Counted from the first letter of the stretch, positions 53,766 to 62,476 are shown. The stretch is DNA of 64,000 nucleotides from Granulicella sp. L46 (GCF_009765785.1 NZ_LMUT01000015.1:25708-89707), one strand, 5' to 3'. Notes: generated by a model not told the origin, from the letters alone. Numbers and translations are program-made.

Positions 53766-54602
53766 ATGACCCGAACCCTCCTCCTCTTCGCCACGATTCT
53801 CACCTCCACCCAAGCCCAACAAGGCTTCGGCCCTCTCGACCCCACGCCCCCCGCCGCCCCCATCCCACAAATCCTCACCCACATGGCCCAGCAAGAATCC
53901 GCCTTCGCGAACGCGCGCGACCACTACACCTTCCGCCAGGACGTCACCTTCGAAACCCTCGCCCCCGACACCAACCAACCCGACGGCGCCTACCACCAGC
54001 TCACCGACATCTCCTTCGACGACGCCGGCCGCCGCCAGGAGCACGTCGTCTTCGCCCCCGCCAACACCCTCCAGCGCGTCACCCTCACCGAAGCCGACCT
54101 CGACGACGTAGCCCACCGCCTACCCTTCATCCTCACCACCCCCGAGCTACCCGACTATACCCTCACCTACCTCGGCCGCCAACGTGTCGACCAGCTCGAC
54201 ACCTACGTCTTCGACTGCACCCCCCGCGAGATATTAAAAGATCACCGATCCTTGCAAGTAGAAGATCACCGTTACTTCCAAGGCCGCATCTGGCTCTCAC
54301 AGCAGGACCACCAGATCGTCCTAATCCACGGCCAGGCCGTCCCGCAAGACACGCGCCCCGGCCACGAAAACCTCTCCCCGCCCTTCACCACGTACTACCA
54401 GCAGATCGACGGCAAGTACTGGTTCCCCATCTACACCCGCGCCGACGGCACCCTCCACTTCCCAGCCCACGCCGACGCCCTCTCCCAAACCGTCCATGTC
54501 CGCACCACGGTCCGCTACACCGACTACAAGCGCTTCCACGCCACCGTCACCCTCCACTATGGCACCGAAGTCCCCACCACCCCCAACCCACCCCAGCCAT
54601 AA
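53766..54602 (+). CDS. Exported protein of unknown function, possibly LolA-like fold
   Basis: A 278-residue protein with a short signal peptide (MTRTLLLFATILTSTQAQ). The body is beta-rich: HYTFRQDVTFETLAP, LTYLGRQRVDQLDTYVFD, RIWLSQQDHQIVLIHGQ and YWFPIYTRADGTLHF. This pattern of strands carrying aromatic residues resembles outer-membrane lipoprotein-sorting (LolA-like) domains found in many acidobacterial secreted proteins. The assignment is by impression. The frame extends upstream to 53568 through repeats, so ATG 53766 is preferred. It is a single gene followed by a long repeat region. Confidence 0.68.
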   Translation: MTRTLLLFATILTSTQAQQGFGPLDPTPPAAPIPQILTHMAQQESAFANARDHYTFRQDVTFETLAPDTNQPDGAYHQLTDISFDDAGRRQEHVVFAPANTLQRVTLTEADLDDVAHRLPFILTTPELPDYTLTYLGRQRVDQLDTYVFDCTPREILKDHRSLQVEDHRYFQGRIWLSQQDHQIVLIHGQAVPQDTRPGHENLSPPFTTYYQQIDGKYWFPIYTRADGTLHFPAHADALSQTVHVRTTVRYTDYKRFHATVTLHYGTEVPTTPNPPQP

Positions 54603-54855
54603 CCCCCGAACCCATCAGCACGTTTGTCATCCTGCTACCCACCCGGATTTGTCATCCTTCGCCAAAGGTGGAGGATCTGTTTCTAGTCTTGCGGTTGCTC
54701 GTTTTTCGCCGTCATCCTGAGGCGCAGCCGAAGGACCCCCGCATTGGTTGTTGCCGTTGTCGTGGCTGTTGCTCTTGCCTTTCTGTCTGTCATTCCGAGC
54801 GCAGCGAGGAACCTGCTTCTCGCTTGCAGAGCAAGCGCCCGTTCTGGCGGATTAG

Positions 54856-54906
54856 CAGGGGGCTTCAGCCCCCTGAATCCCCCAGACCGGAAGCGGGCTT
54901 TAGCCC
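54856..54906. repeat. Paired hairpin element, second copy with compensated stems
   Basis: Hairpin 1 is CAGGGGGCT-TC-AGCCCCCTG (54856-54875) and hairpin 2 is GGGCT-TT-AGCCC (54895-54906). Compared with 49443-49496, the loop-proximal GGCTTCAGCC and GGGCTTTAGCCC are kept. The outer stem bases of hairpin 1 differ on both arms and remain fully paired. Confidence 0.75.
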
Positions 54907-55145
54907 CGAGCCCTCCCAAACCTGTCAAGCCCCCAGACCGCCCAAAAATCGCCAAACCCCCTATAAACACTGGCGATATATATTTCCAAAACCTGGCATA
55001 ATCACCCCCACCAACCCGCTACAATTTAACTAGACCCTTCCCACGCCTCAATCCCATCGCAACCCAAAAGCCTACAAATCAAACAGGGCCAACGGTCCGA
55101 CATATACCTGGCGGGTCATGCGTTCCCACCCAACAAGCCGCGCAA

Positions 55146-55275
55146 GGGGTACCTTGCCACCTAACCCATCTGATTGAACCACTTTACAGCCAAAGTCATA
55201 TCCAGAGGGGGGATACTTTGCCGTCTAACCCGCCTGAATGGACTACTTTACAGCCCAAGTCATACCCAAAGGGGG
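55146..55275. repeat. Tandem repeat, two degenerate copies of about 63 bases
   Basis: Copy 1 starts with GGTACCTTGCC at 55148 and copy 2 with GGATACTTTGCC at 55211. Both continue CTAACCC, TGAA, ACTTTACAGCC and AAGTCATA, each ending in a run of G. A third start may be the GGTACC at about 55283. Confidence 0.7.
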
Positions 55276-55329
55276 GGAGGGGGGTACCCCCCATGCCGAC
55301 GCCCTGAATAGCAGCCACGCTAAGCCTCC

Positions 55330-55347
55330 CGCCGTCCGTACCGGACC
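55330..55347. repeat. Variant of the 18-bp element, CGCCGTCCGTACCGGACC
   Basis: Both ends match the 18-bp element, while the middle is changed so that GTCCG-TAC-CGGAC becomes a perfect 5-base stem. Preceding bases (CCACGCTAAGCCTCC) resemble copies 3 and 5. It ends in the stop codon of the HNH gene. Confidence 0.65.
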
Positions 55348-56009
55348 TACGCCGCCGGCTCCGACTCAAAGTAAAGATACTTCCGCCAATTCGCATCCGC
55401 GCTGCCAATCATCCGCATAATATGTCGCGAAGTATGCAGCGAAAACGGCCGCGGCTCGCGCAGCAGCTTCATCTCCGTCAGCTCATGCAGCATCAGGCTC
55501 CCTTTGCGCCGATTGCAATCCCGGCAGCAAGCCACCAGATTCTCCCACGTCGACAAACCGCCGCGGCAACGCGGCACCACATGATCCAACGTCAGCTCGG
55601 AAGCAATCAAAACCTTCTGGCAATACTGGCAAGTGTTCCGGTCGCGCAGCAAAATATTTTTCCGGCTCAGCGCCCGCGTCTGGTGCGGAATCCGCCGATA
55701 CTCCAGCAGCCGAATCACGCTAGGCATCTGCAGGTTCATCCGATGGGAATGCAACACGGCACCCTGCTCCTCCTCAGTTCGCGCCACGCCCTTCAGCACC
55801 AGCACCAGCGCCCGCCGCGCCCCGCAGATATTGATCGGCTCATAGCTCGCATTCAGCACAAGCACCGGCGTCTGCATGGCCGGCTGCCGAAACACACCCA
55901 TGCGTATGTCAATCGCCTCAGCCCGCGCCGTCCCCGCCACAGGATGCGTCGTATGGTGTCGATTGCCCGACCGCTTGTTTCTCGCCCCACTAGATTTGCC
56001 AGCCTGCAT
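55347..56009 (-). CDS. HNH endonuclease-domain protein
   Basis: A 220-residue protein with a typical HNH nuclease domain (about 125-175): zinc cysteines in CQYC and [10 protein letters not shown] and the catalytic core [13 protein letters not shown]. The preceding segment [28 protein letters not shown] is the usual start of this widespread, stand-alone HNH family, whose cellular role is unknown. ATG 56009 is chosen because GGAGG (56016-56020) lies 6 bases upstream. A shorter start at 55877 would match many homologues. It follows comF by 40 bases in the same direction. Its stop codon overlaps the variant 18-bp element. Confidence 0.88.
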   Translation of the reverse strand: MQAGKSSGARNKRSGNRHHTTHPVAGTARAEAIDIRMGVFRQPAMQTPVLVLNASYEPINICGARRALVLVLKGVARTEEEQGAVLHSHRMNLQMPSVIRLLEYRRIPHQTRALSRKNILLRDRNTCQYCQKVLIASELTLDHVVPRCRGGLSTWENLVACCRDCNRRKGSLMLHELTEMKLLREPRPFSLHTSRHIMRMIGSADANWRKYLYFESEPAA

Positions 56010-56015
56010 CCCTGC

Positions 56016-56020
56016 CCTCC
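56016..56020 (-). promoter_or_regulatory. Ribosome binding site GGAGG deciding the HNH start
   Basis: GGAGG on the minus strand, six bases before ATG 56009. The alternative start at 55877 has no such site. Confidence 0.65.
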
Positions 56021-56049
56021 GGTTCTATTGGTCCTTCGAAATTCCGCTG

Positions 56050-56937
56050 CTAAAAACTAACCCGTCTTCCAACCTCCGGCTCAATCACCCGAGCCGGAAC
56101 TGCATCCCAAATCGCAAAGCTCTCATCGTCATGCTGAGCCGTACTGAGAACGCTCTCCGGCTGCGCCCGCGCCGCCGTCACCACCCAGACCTTCGCCGCG
56201 CCTGCGCGCTTCAACACGCGAGCACACTCCCGCGCGGTAGCTCCGGTAGTCATAATGTCGTCGATCAGCAACACCTCGCGCCCGCGCACAGCCTCCGCAT
56301 CGGCCACGCGAAACGCGCCCTTTAAACTTGCTCGCCGCTGCGTGGGATTGAGCGAATACAGCGCCCGCGTGTCCTTCACCCGGCTCAGCGCTTGTCCCTG
56401 CAGAGACAACGTCCACCGCGGATCGAGCTTACGTAGCCGCTTGATCATCACCTCAGCCAGCACCTTCGCCTGGTTGAACCCGCGCGCCTTCTCCCGAGCG
56501 GCAAACAAAGGAACCGGAACCACCACCAACTCATCGGCCGCATCGCCCCGCAGCTTCTGCGCCGCAGCAGCCATAGCGTCGCCGAGCACGTATTCCGCAA
56601 CGCCGCGCATGCCCTCAAACTTCAGCAGGTGCAGCATCCTGCGCATCTCGTCTTCGTAATTTGCATGGGCCACAGCCCGATCGAACTGCGGGGGAGCCAG
56701 CCGGCACATCGTGCACTCGCCCACGCCCATCGCCGCCGCAAAGCGTGCCGACTCCATCCCCAAGGCGTCGCCGCAGCGCGTGCACAACACATCCTGTTCT
56801 GTCGCAGCCTGCGTTCCCACCCGCGCAACGCAAGCCTCACAAACCCTCACCGGCGCCAGCGCAGCCATAGCGGCCCCGCATACCCGGCAATCGGAAGGCA
56901 TCAAAATGTTGGTGAAATCAGCGACCGTCCACTTCAT
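56050..56937 (-). CDS. comF: ComF-family phosphoribosyltransferase-like protein
   Basis: A 295-residue protein with an N-terminal zinc module (CRVCG, CEACVARVG, CTRCGDALG, CTMCRLAPP) and a C-terminal PRTase fold containing VPVPLFAAREKARGFNQAKVLAE and the PRPP loop VLLIDDIMTTGAT. ComF proteins are needed for DNA uptake in competent bacteria and are also widespread elsewhere as GntX-like proteins. ATG 56937 is chosen because the zinc module begins just after; the frame is open to 57072 but that part is not family-like. It is divergent from the heme O synthase gene. Confidence 0.92.
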   Translation of the reverse strand: MKWTVADFTNILMPSDCRVCGAAMAALAPVRVCEACVARVGTQAATEQDVLCTRCGDALGMESARFAAAMGVGECTMCRLAPPQFDRAVAHANYEDEMRRMLHLLKFEGMRGVAEYVLGDAMAAAAQKLRGDAADELVVVPVPLFAAREKARGFNQAKVLAEVMIKRLRKLDPRWTLSLQGQALSRVKDTRALYSLNPTQRRASLKGAFRVADAEAVRGREVLLIDDIMTTGATARECARVLKRAGAAKVWVVTAARAQPESVLSTAQHDDESFAIWDAVPARVIEPEVGRRVSF

Positions 56938-57198
56938 CGCCGTGCTGCAACTTCGAAGCACGCGTGTCACCGCGCGCCATCCGGACTCGCCGGCATACCT
57001 ACCAGGCGGCCCACCATTCCCGAGCTGGACATCCCTCACGCTTGGGCTGAAGACGAACCTCACTCGCGGCACAGCAAGAAAAACACCAGCTCTGCCAATA
57101 ACCGCAGTATAACGTTGCCTCCGTTTCAGTGCAATGAATGCCGGCGAACCAATCAGGATGCTGCGCCTACCAGAAACCCATTACGTCCCGAAGGATCA

Positions 57199-58200
57199 AT
57201 GCCCTGCATAGCCTGCCCAATCGCGATATCCTTTAAGTTCGACGTGTCCATCACAGCCACATCTACCGTAGAGACCTTGCGCACCCGCAGCCACTCGCTG
57301 CTCAGCGACTACGCTGTGCTCGTCAAACCGCGCGTCTCACTGATGGTCATCATCTATGCCGCGGCAAGCTTCTACCTAGGCTCGCTCGCCTCGGGCATCT
57401 CGCCCTTCCACCTCGGACTCGTCAAAGCCCTGTTCGGGATCAGTCTCGTCACAGCCGGCTCCAGCGTCCTCAACCAGGCTCTCGAGCGCACCACCGATCG
57501 CCGCATGCCTCGCACCGCGGATCGTCCCATGGCGCAGCACCGCATCGGTCTCGCCCACGGCCTCATCCTCGGCTTCCTCCTCGTCTTCGGAGGATCCATC
57601 TACCTCACGCTGGTGACCAATCCCATCACCGGCATGCTGACCCTGCTCACCGCGGTCAGCTATGTAGCGATATACACCCCGCTCAAGCGCATCACGTCGC
57701 TCAACACCTTCATCGGAGCCTTCCCCGGAGCAGTTCCGGGCCTCATCGGCTGGACCGCCGCCCGCGGCGTCATCGAGTGGCCCGCCGTCGCCCTCTTCGC
57801 CATCCTCTTCGTCTGGCAATTCCCCCACTTCATGGCCATCGGCTGGCTCTATCGTGCCGACTACGCCCACGCCGGCATCCGCCTCGCCGCCACCCAACAA
57901 CCCTCAAGCGAAGCCGCCCGATCCTCCGCCCTCCAGGCCCTCTTCTACGCCGTCCTCATGATCCCCGCCAGCCTCTGGCCCACCTGGCTCCACGTCACCG
58001 GCATACCCTACGCCGTAGCTGCCATAGTTCTCGACGCCGGCTATCTCGCCGCCACCATCCGTTTCCTACGCATCACCCGCGCCCCCGACGACCCCGAGAA
58101 CCGCATCCTCGCCCGTCAACTACTCAAAGTCTCGGTCATCTACTTGCCTCTGCTCCTGCTCGCCATGATCGTCGACGCCAAAGGCCGCCTCATCTTCTGA
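57199..58200 (+). CDS. ctaB: Protoheme IX farnesyltransferase (heme O synthase)
   Basis: A 333-residue membrane enzyme that attaches a farnesyl group to heme B to make heme O for terminal oxidases. About eight hydrophobic spans are present. The UbiA-type Asp-rich motifs are LNQALERTTDRRMPRTADRP and, in loop 6/7, FPHFMAIGWLYRADYAHAGI. The first motif has NQALE instead of the usual NNxxD, but the later Asp and Arg residues are kept. ATG 57199 follows AAGGA; the frame is open upstream without coding character. The DUF420 gene follows 47 bases later, as in many cytochrome-oxidase loci. Confidence 0.95.
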   Translation: MPCIACPIAISFKFDVSITATSTVETLRTRSHSLLSDYAVLVKPRVSLMVIIYAAASFYLGSLASGISPFHLGLVKALFGISLVTAGSSVLNQALERTTDRRMPRTADRPMAQHRIGLAHGLILGFLLVFGGSIYLTLVTNPITGMLTLLTAVSYVAIYTPLKRITSLNTFIGAFPGAVPGLIGWTAARGVIEWPAVALFAILFVWQFPHFMAIGWLYRADYAHAGIRLAATQQPSSEAARSSALQALFYAVLMIPASLWPTWLHVTGIPYAVAAIVLDAGYLAATIRFLRITRAPDDPENRILARQLLKVSVIYLPLLLLAMIVDAKGRLIF

Positions 58201-58247
58201 CCTTGCCTCACTAGCAACCCAGAACCATCAGTCCATCAGGAACATTC

Positions 58248-58808
58248 ATGCCCGCCATCGCCGCACCCAATCCGAACTACCGCACGCCCACCTCAATCAT
58301 CGCCGCCATCATCGGAATCTCCGCCGTGGCCTCGATCTTCCTGGCCTGGCTGGTCTACTACCATCCCCCCGTCGACGCAGCCGGAACACACCTCACGTTT
58401 CTCCCAGCGCTAGACGCCATCCTCAATGCACTCTGCGCTATCTTCCTGATCCTCGGCTTCCGTTACATCAAGCTCCGCAAGATCACCGCGCATCGCAACA
58501 GCATGTTCGCGGCCTTCACCGTCTCGAGCGCCTTCCTCGTCGCCTACATCGCCAACCACGTTCTGCACGGCGACATGCTCTTCCCGACCGCGCATCCCAC
58601 CGCGCGTTTCATCTATCTCTGGATTCTCCTCCTCCCCCACATCTTCCTTGCCGTCGTCGCTCTCCCAATGATCCTGATCACGTTCTTCCTCTCCCTCACA
58701 GGCCGCTTCCCAGCCCACCGCAAGCTTGCGCGCTGGACCTTCCCCATCTGGCTCTACGTCTCAGTCAGCGGAGTCGTGGTCTACGCCATGCTCGCAGCCT
58801 ACCGCTAA
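58248..58808 (+). CDS. DUF420 membrane protein, cytochrome oxidase assembly (CtaM-like)
   Basis: A 186-residue membrane protein with five hydrophobic spans and conserved histidines in ITAHRNSMFAAF, YIANHVLHGD and HIFLAVVALPMILI, the DUF420 pattern. In Staphylococcus and Bacillus the related CtaM/YozB is needed to assemble heme-A-type oxidases. Its place after ctaB supports the same role. Confidence 0.88.
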   Translation: MPAIAAPNPNYRTPTSIIAAIIGISAVASIFLAWLVYYHPPVDAAGTHLTFLPALDAILNALCAIFLILGFRYIKLRKITAHRNSMFAAFTVSSAFLVAYIANHVLHGDMLFPTAHPTARFIYLWILLLPHIFLAVVALPMILITFFLSLTGRFPAHRKLARWTFPIWLYVSVSGVVVYAMLAAYR

Positions 58809-58884
58809 CCGTCATCCTTCGCCGCAACCGGAGGGTCTGCTGCTTTCTCTATCCTCTATCCCCTACTCTCTATCCCCTGTCCCT
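58809..58884. repeat. Short GTCATCCTTCGCC element
   Basis: GTCATCCTTCGCC with a following GGAGGGTCTGCTGC and a CTATCCTCTATCCCC pyrimidine tract, between the DUF420 gene and the next small gene. It belongs to the same repeat class as 54646. Confidence 0.5.
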
Positions 58885-59115
58885 ATGCAGTCAGACACCC
58901 GCAAGCTCCTCACCACCGGCACCACCATCCTCCTCGTCGGAGCGATCGCCACCCTGCTTATCTTCACCGTCTTCGGCGGAGTCACCCGTGAAGGCCCCCA
59001 CACCAACGGCGGTTGGCTCGCCTTGGTCGTCGCCCTTGGCTGCTTGCCCACCAGCGCCTTCACCCTATTTCTCGGCCTCGCCAAACTCCTCGGCGACATG
59101 CGCCACCGCTCATGA
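58885..59115 (+). CDS. Small two-helix membrane protein
   Basis: A 76-residue protein with two membrane spans (about 9-30 and 42-64) and short charged ends (QSDTRK, GDMRHRS). No family is recognised. The start at ATG 58885 excludes an upstream open frame inside the DUF420 gene and the repeat. Its position after ctaB and DUF420 suggests a minor role in respiratory-complex assembly, but this is only context. Confidence 0.55.
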   Translation: MQSDTRKLLTTGTTILLVGAIATLLIFTVFGGVTREGPHTNGGWLALVVALGCLPTSAFTLFLGLAKLLGDMRHRS

Positions 59116-59122
59116 CGGATAG

Positions 59123-60178
59123 CTACTTCGGTGGCAGCGCAATCATCAAACCACCATGTTCGCGCAACTCGTTCTCCCCGCGTGGCAGCTTAAACGCCGA
59201 CCCGCTCCCCAGATCGCGCTCATAGATCTCCCCATAATTTCCCGTCGCCTCGACCACCTTCACAACCCAATCGTTCGCAAGCCCCAACCCGCTCCCGATC
59301 TGCTGTGATCCTCCCAGCAGAAACCACAGCACCGGATCGCCCCCACCCGCCTTCCCAACCTCAGCCCCCCTCGACGCCGCATTCGCCTTCGCCACACCGC
59401 TCTCCTCAGCCTGCACCAACGCCTCCATCACCCAGCTCACAATCGCGGCCCACTGCGCATCGTCATCCCGTACAGCAGCAGCCAGTGGATCCTTCGAGAT
59501 AGTCTCCGGAAGCAGTCGCGTGGGCTTTCCATGCTGCCCCAGCAACGCCCGCGTCCCCGCCAGGCGCGTCCGATCTCCAGCCAGCGCACCACAGTTCCCC
59601 GTAGCGAACGCCGCTTCCATCTCTCCCTCCTCCTGAAAAGGAAACGGAACATAATCCAGATGCTCGCGCGCAAACCACGACCGTACGCTCTCCTCCACCG
59701 CAGTCTCAGCGATGAAGCAGATCTTCTTGCCGCTCAACTGCCGTGCCCGCATGACCGGGCTCGAGCCGAGCACCAGAAACCCAACCCCATCCCACAGCAC
59801 AGGCCGCATAAATTCCAAATGCGTTCCCACTGAGTGCGTAAAGTCGTCGCTAAGCGTAGGCACCATGTCCACAACTCCCGACTTCAGCGCCTCCATCGCC
59901 GCTCGATCATCCGGATAGTTCACCATCCGAACCAGCGCATGCTCCCCCAGCACTGCCACAGCTACGGCTCGACACAGATCCTCATCAAACGCCTGGCGCC
60001 CACCGTGATCATCCGCCGTCGAATACTCCGGCTCCTCCTGATCAATCCCACAGCCAAGCACGCCGGCAGCGCGCACCCGCTCCAACGTAGAGGCTCCCTG
60101 TGTAATCTGCGCGTGGCCAACCATGTATCCCATCGATAGCACGCCAGCCACCACCCACCCGCGCGCTATGGCGTCCAC
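59123..60178 (-). CDS. AapJ-like amino-acid-binding protein (solute-binding family 3)
   Basis: A 351-residue exported binding protein. A signal peptide is followed by the family pattern TLERVRAAGVLGCGID, FDEDLCRAVAVAVLG, VVDMVPTLSDDFTHSVG and FCFIAETAVEESV-like hinge segments, ending with VVEATGNYGEIYERDLG, which is typical of the AapJ/BztA general L-amino-acid group. The start is GTG 60178, inside the end of the phosphoesterase gene. The ABC permease and ATPase genes normally next to it are absent, so it is an orphan that may feed a distant transporter or act as a sensor. Confidence 0.85.
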   Translation of the reverse strand: MDAIARGWVVAGVLSMGYMVGHAQITQGASTLERVRAAGVLGCGIDQEEPEYSTADDHGGRQAFDEDLCRAVAVAVLGEHALVRMVNYPDDRAAMEALKSGVVDMVPTLSDDFTHSVGTHLEFMRPVLWDGVGFLVLGSSPVMRARQLSGKKICFIAETAVEESVRSWFAREHLDYVPFPFQEEGEMEAAFATGNCGALAGDRTRLAGTRALLGQHGKPTRLLPETISKDPLAAAVRDDDAQWAAIVSWVMEALVQAEESGVAKANAASRGAEVGKAGGGDPVLWFLLGGSQQIGSGLGLANDWVVKVVEATGNYGEIYERDLGSGSAFKLPRGENELREHGGLMIALPPK

Positions 60179-62187
60179 CCTCCAGCGGTGGGAATACCCG
60201 GCGTTGAATCCGGCCGCGGATTAAAGTCGCTCGGCACCGGATTAGGCAACCCGCTATCCGTCGGCGTAATCCCCAACACCCGGCACCCGCGGCCCTGATC
60301 ATGCGGGAACGCATCAATCTCGGTCTTCGGAATGATCGCGTACGCCGCGTCCAACGGAGCCCTCTTGCCCTCAAGTCGCAAGACATCAAACGCCGAACTC
60401 ATGTCCCCAACACCCGGAACCTTATCGTCCGCTGGCCCCAGGTGTTCTTGCCCAAACTTCTCTTTACCAATCTCTCGCCCGCGCTCTTCATCGGGAAGAT
60501 CGGCCAGCGGGATCAGCGTAAATACCTCATCAACAAACTTGATCACCGAGCTATGCTCCGTCGGCACATGCGAAACGCCATGCGCCACCGCATAAGGCGA
60601 GATCACGAGCGCAGGAATTCGCGGCCCCTGCTCCAGCGGCAAGCCCGCCGCATCCTGCGAACGTATCTTCGGCCGCGCATGGTCATACTCGCCATCGGAC
60701 TCGTCATACGTAATGATGATCGCGCTCTGGCTCCAGTAAGGGCTTGCGGCGATCGCATTAATCTCCTCCGCCAGCAAGGCCTCACTCACCTGAGAATCCG
60801 AGTATCCCGGATGATCGTCGTTACCATTAAACACAGTCGCCAGCCTCGGATTCGGATCCTGTGGCTTCCACCCTTCAATGTTCCCGTAACCCCCGCGAAC
60901 ATAAAACACTCCCGATGCCGGTAGCCGCTTTGCCGCCAAATCCCGAAAGAAATCGCTCAGCCCATGCAGATGCGTCGACGCGAGCGGGTTGTTCGCGACA
61001 TACCCAAAATATTGCGGTGCGTTATGGTGCGCGACATATCCATCATGCGTCGCCTTTGCATCTGGATCGTTCTTCTCACGGTCATACCCCTGCTGGTACC
61101 AGCCCCAGTTCACGGCACTCACCCCGTGCCCCGCAATCTTTTCGATATCTTCCTGCACATCCGGCAGATCAAATGCCGGGTCATAATCCCGTGCCGTCGT
61201 CTTCTTGATCGCGCTGCCCATAAACGAGAGCGGCAGACTCGCAAACGTAAGGTTCTTCGAAACGCCTCCGAACGTATGCAGAGCTTGCGGCTGCTTTAAC
61301 TGAGCCGCCGTGTCCAGCGCCGATCCCCAGTAAGGCTGAGGATCGGACAGCATCGGAACCGTAGCCCCCACCCCTATCCCACCCGTAGCCGCGGCATCCG
61401 GATGCAGCATCCACTGCGTCTCGCCGCCCTGCCCCGCAATCATCGCAATGGCATTCGGCGTCGACGGACCAACGATCGTATCCATGAAGTGATCGAACAG
61501 CGTAAACCGATCCGCATACCGCCACAAAAACGGCACCGTGTCGCAGTCCACATGGCTCATCACGAGCTCACCAAACTGCTTGCGCTCCAGCGTAGGAACG
61601 TTGGAAAGTTTTCCACCCACCAGCGTCACACCCTCTTCGGTCAGCGCATACTCCGAGTTCTGCGCCACCCCATTCGCATCCAGCGCAATCTTCCGCACCA
61701 TCGCCACATGCGAGTGGTTCACCGAAGCAATATCCGCTGGATAAAGCGGCACCGTCTTCCCTGCCGCATCCGTCACCGTCGCTGGAATCCTGAAGGGCGT
61801 CACCTTCCCCAACGTTCCATCCGTATTCACAATCGTCTGCGTAAACCTCGCCACCTGTCCCTGCGCATAAGGGCCGTTCGGCCCGGCATAAAGTCCGTCC
61901 GCGCCCGGATAGCTCCCGAAATAAAAATCGAACGAGCGGTTCTCCTGAAACAAAACAAACACGTACTTGATGTGCTGCCGAATCAATTGCAGCTTCTCTT
62001 CAGCCGAAATCGCCGGCTCACTCGCCGCATCGATCACCCGCGCACTCACCGCCGCGCTCGACTTCGGTGCAATCGTCACCTCCGGTACCGCGCTCTCCGC
62101 CGTTCCCTGCGCCCGCCCCCTCCCAAACCCCAACCCGCAAGCAGCGATCAGCAACGCCCACCGACACACAGCACTCAATTTCGCCAT
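60166..62187 (-). CDS. Exported phosphoesterase (phospholipase C / acid phosphatase family)
   Basis: A 673-residue secreted enzyme of the alkaline-phosphatase-like phosphoesterase family (PF04185). After the signal peptide come the nucleophile region VFVLFQENRSFDFYFG, NHSHV, FTLFDHFMDTIVGPSTPN, IIITYDESDGEYDH and HTEHSSVIKF-like metal-ligand motifs near the C-terminus (PTEHSSVIKFVDEVF). Family members hydrolyse phospholipids or phosphomonoesters, often under phosphate limitation. The 13-base overlap with the amino-acid-binding protein gene suggests co-expression. The exact substrate is unknown. Confidence 0.88.
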   Translation of the reverse strand: MAKLSAVCRWALLIAACGLGFGRGRAQGTAESAVPEVTIAPKSSAAVSARVIDAASEPAISAEEKLQLIRQHIKYVFVLFQENRSFDFYFGSYPGADGLYAGPNGPYAQGQVARFTQTIVNTDGTLGKVTPFRIPATVTDAAGKTVPLYPADIASVNHSHVAMVRKIALDANGVAQNSEYALTEEGVTLVGGKLSNVPTLERKQFGELVMSHVDCDTVPFLWRYADRFTLFDHFMDTIVGPSTPNAIAMIAGQGGETQWMLHPDAAATGGIGVGATVPMLSDPQPYWGSALDTAAQLKQPQALHTFGGVSKNLTFASLPLSFMGSAIKKTTARDYDPAFDLPDVQEDIEKIAGHGVSAVNWGWYQQGYDREKNDPDAKATHDGYVAHHNAPQYFGYVANNPLASTHLHGLSDFFRDLAAKRLPASGVFYVRGGYGNIEGWKPQDPNPRLATVFNGNDDHPGYSDSQVSEALLAEEINAIAASPYWSQSAIIITYDESDGEYDHARPKIRSQDAAGLPLEQGPRIPALVISPYAVAHGVSHVPTEHSSVIKFVDEVFTLIPLADLPDEERGREIGKEKFGQEHLGPADDKVPGVGDMSSAFDVLRLEGKRAPLDAAYAIIPKTEIDAFPHDQGRGCRVLGITPTDSGLPNPVPSDFNPRPDSTPGIPTAGGWTP

Positions 62188-62476
62188 ATCGCTAACTTAT
62201 GCCGTCCTGCAGCGCCGTGGCAACACAATGCCCAATCGCAGCAGCCGCCATCTGCCCAGGCTCACATCGCCGGATCGCAACGCTATAGTATGATTTTGGT
62301 TGCGTACCGGGCAGATGCAACCCATCCATCCACAATCGAAGGACAGCCCCGGCATCACATTTCATTTACCCGCCGCTGGCAAATGATCGCGATGGTATTC
62401 AACCAAAACGGTCGAGCTCACCCCCGACTGAGTCCAGTGATCGGCAAAAATTAGATCAAGAACAACGGAGTGCACC
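62188..62476. other. Gap upstream of ssb
   Basis: No gene is supported. It should contain the ssb promoter and that of the divergent phosphoesterase gene. ATAGTATGAT at about 62283 is a possible -10-like site. CGGAG lies a few bases before the ssb start. Confidence 0.4.

Larger units (their letters stand above)
54603..55346. repeat. Repeat-rich 744-base intergenic region
   Basis: No gene is supported; the frames present are built from repeats. In order it contains two GTCATCC units (54646 and 54709, with AAGGACCCC), a TTGCC-like tract (54742-54780), GTCATTCCGAGCGCAGCGAG (54789-54808), a hairpin CGCTTGC-AGA-GCAAGCG (54821-54837), the paired hairpins at 54856-54906, two tandem 63-base units (55146-55275) and a GGGGGGTACCCCCC palindrome (about 55280-55293). 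It separates the 53766 gene from the HNH gene end. Confidence 0.75.

Noticed and set aside
53478-54116. 212-codon Gly/Val-rich minus-strand frame
   Set aside because: It is antisense to the 53766 gene and its repeat-rich leader; no signal or motif is present.
54683-54970. 95-codon minus-strand frame containing RFLAALGMTDRKA
   Set aside because: This peptide is the translation of the GTCATTCC element on the other strand; such frames arise wherever the repeat occurs.
61890-61905. GTCCGTCCGCGCCCGG in the phosphoesterase gene as another 18-bp element copy
   Set aside because: It shares only TCCGCGC with the element, lacks the GGAC arm, and is ordinary coding sequence.
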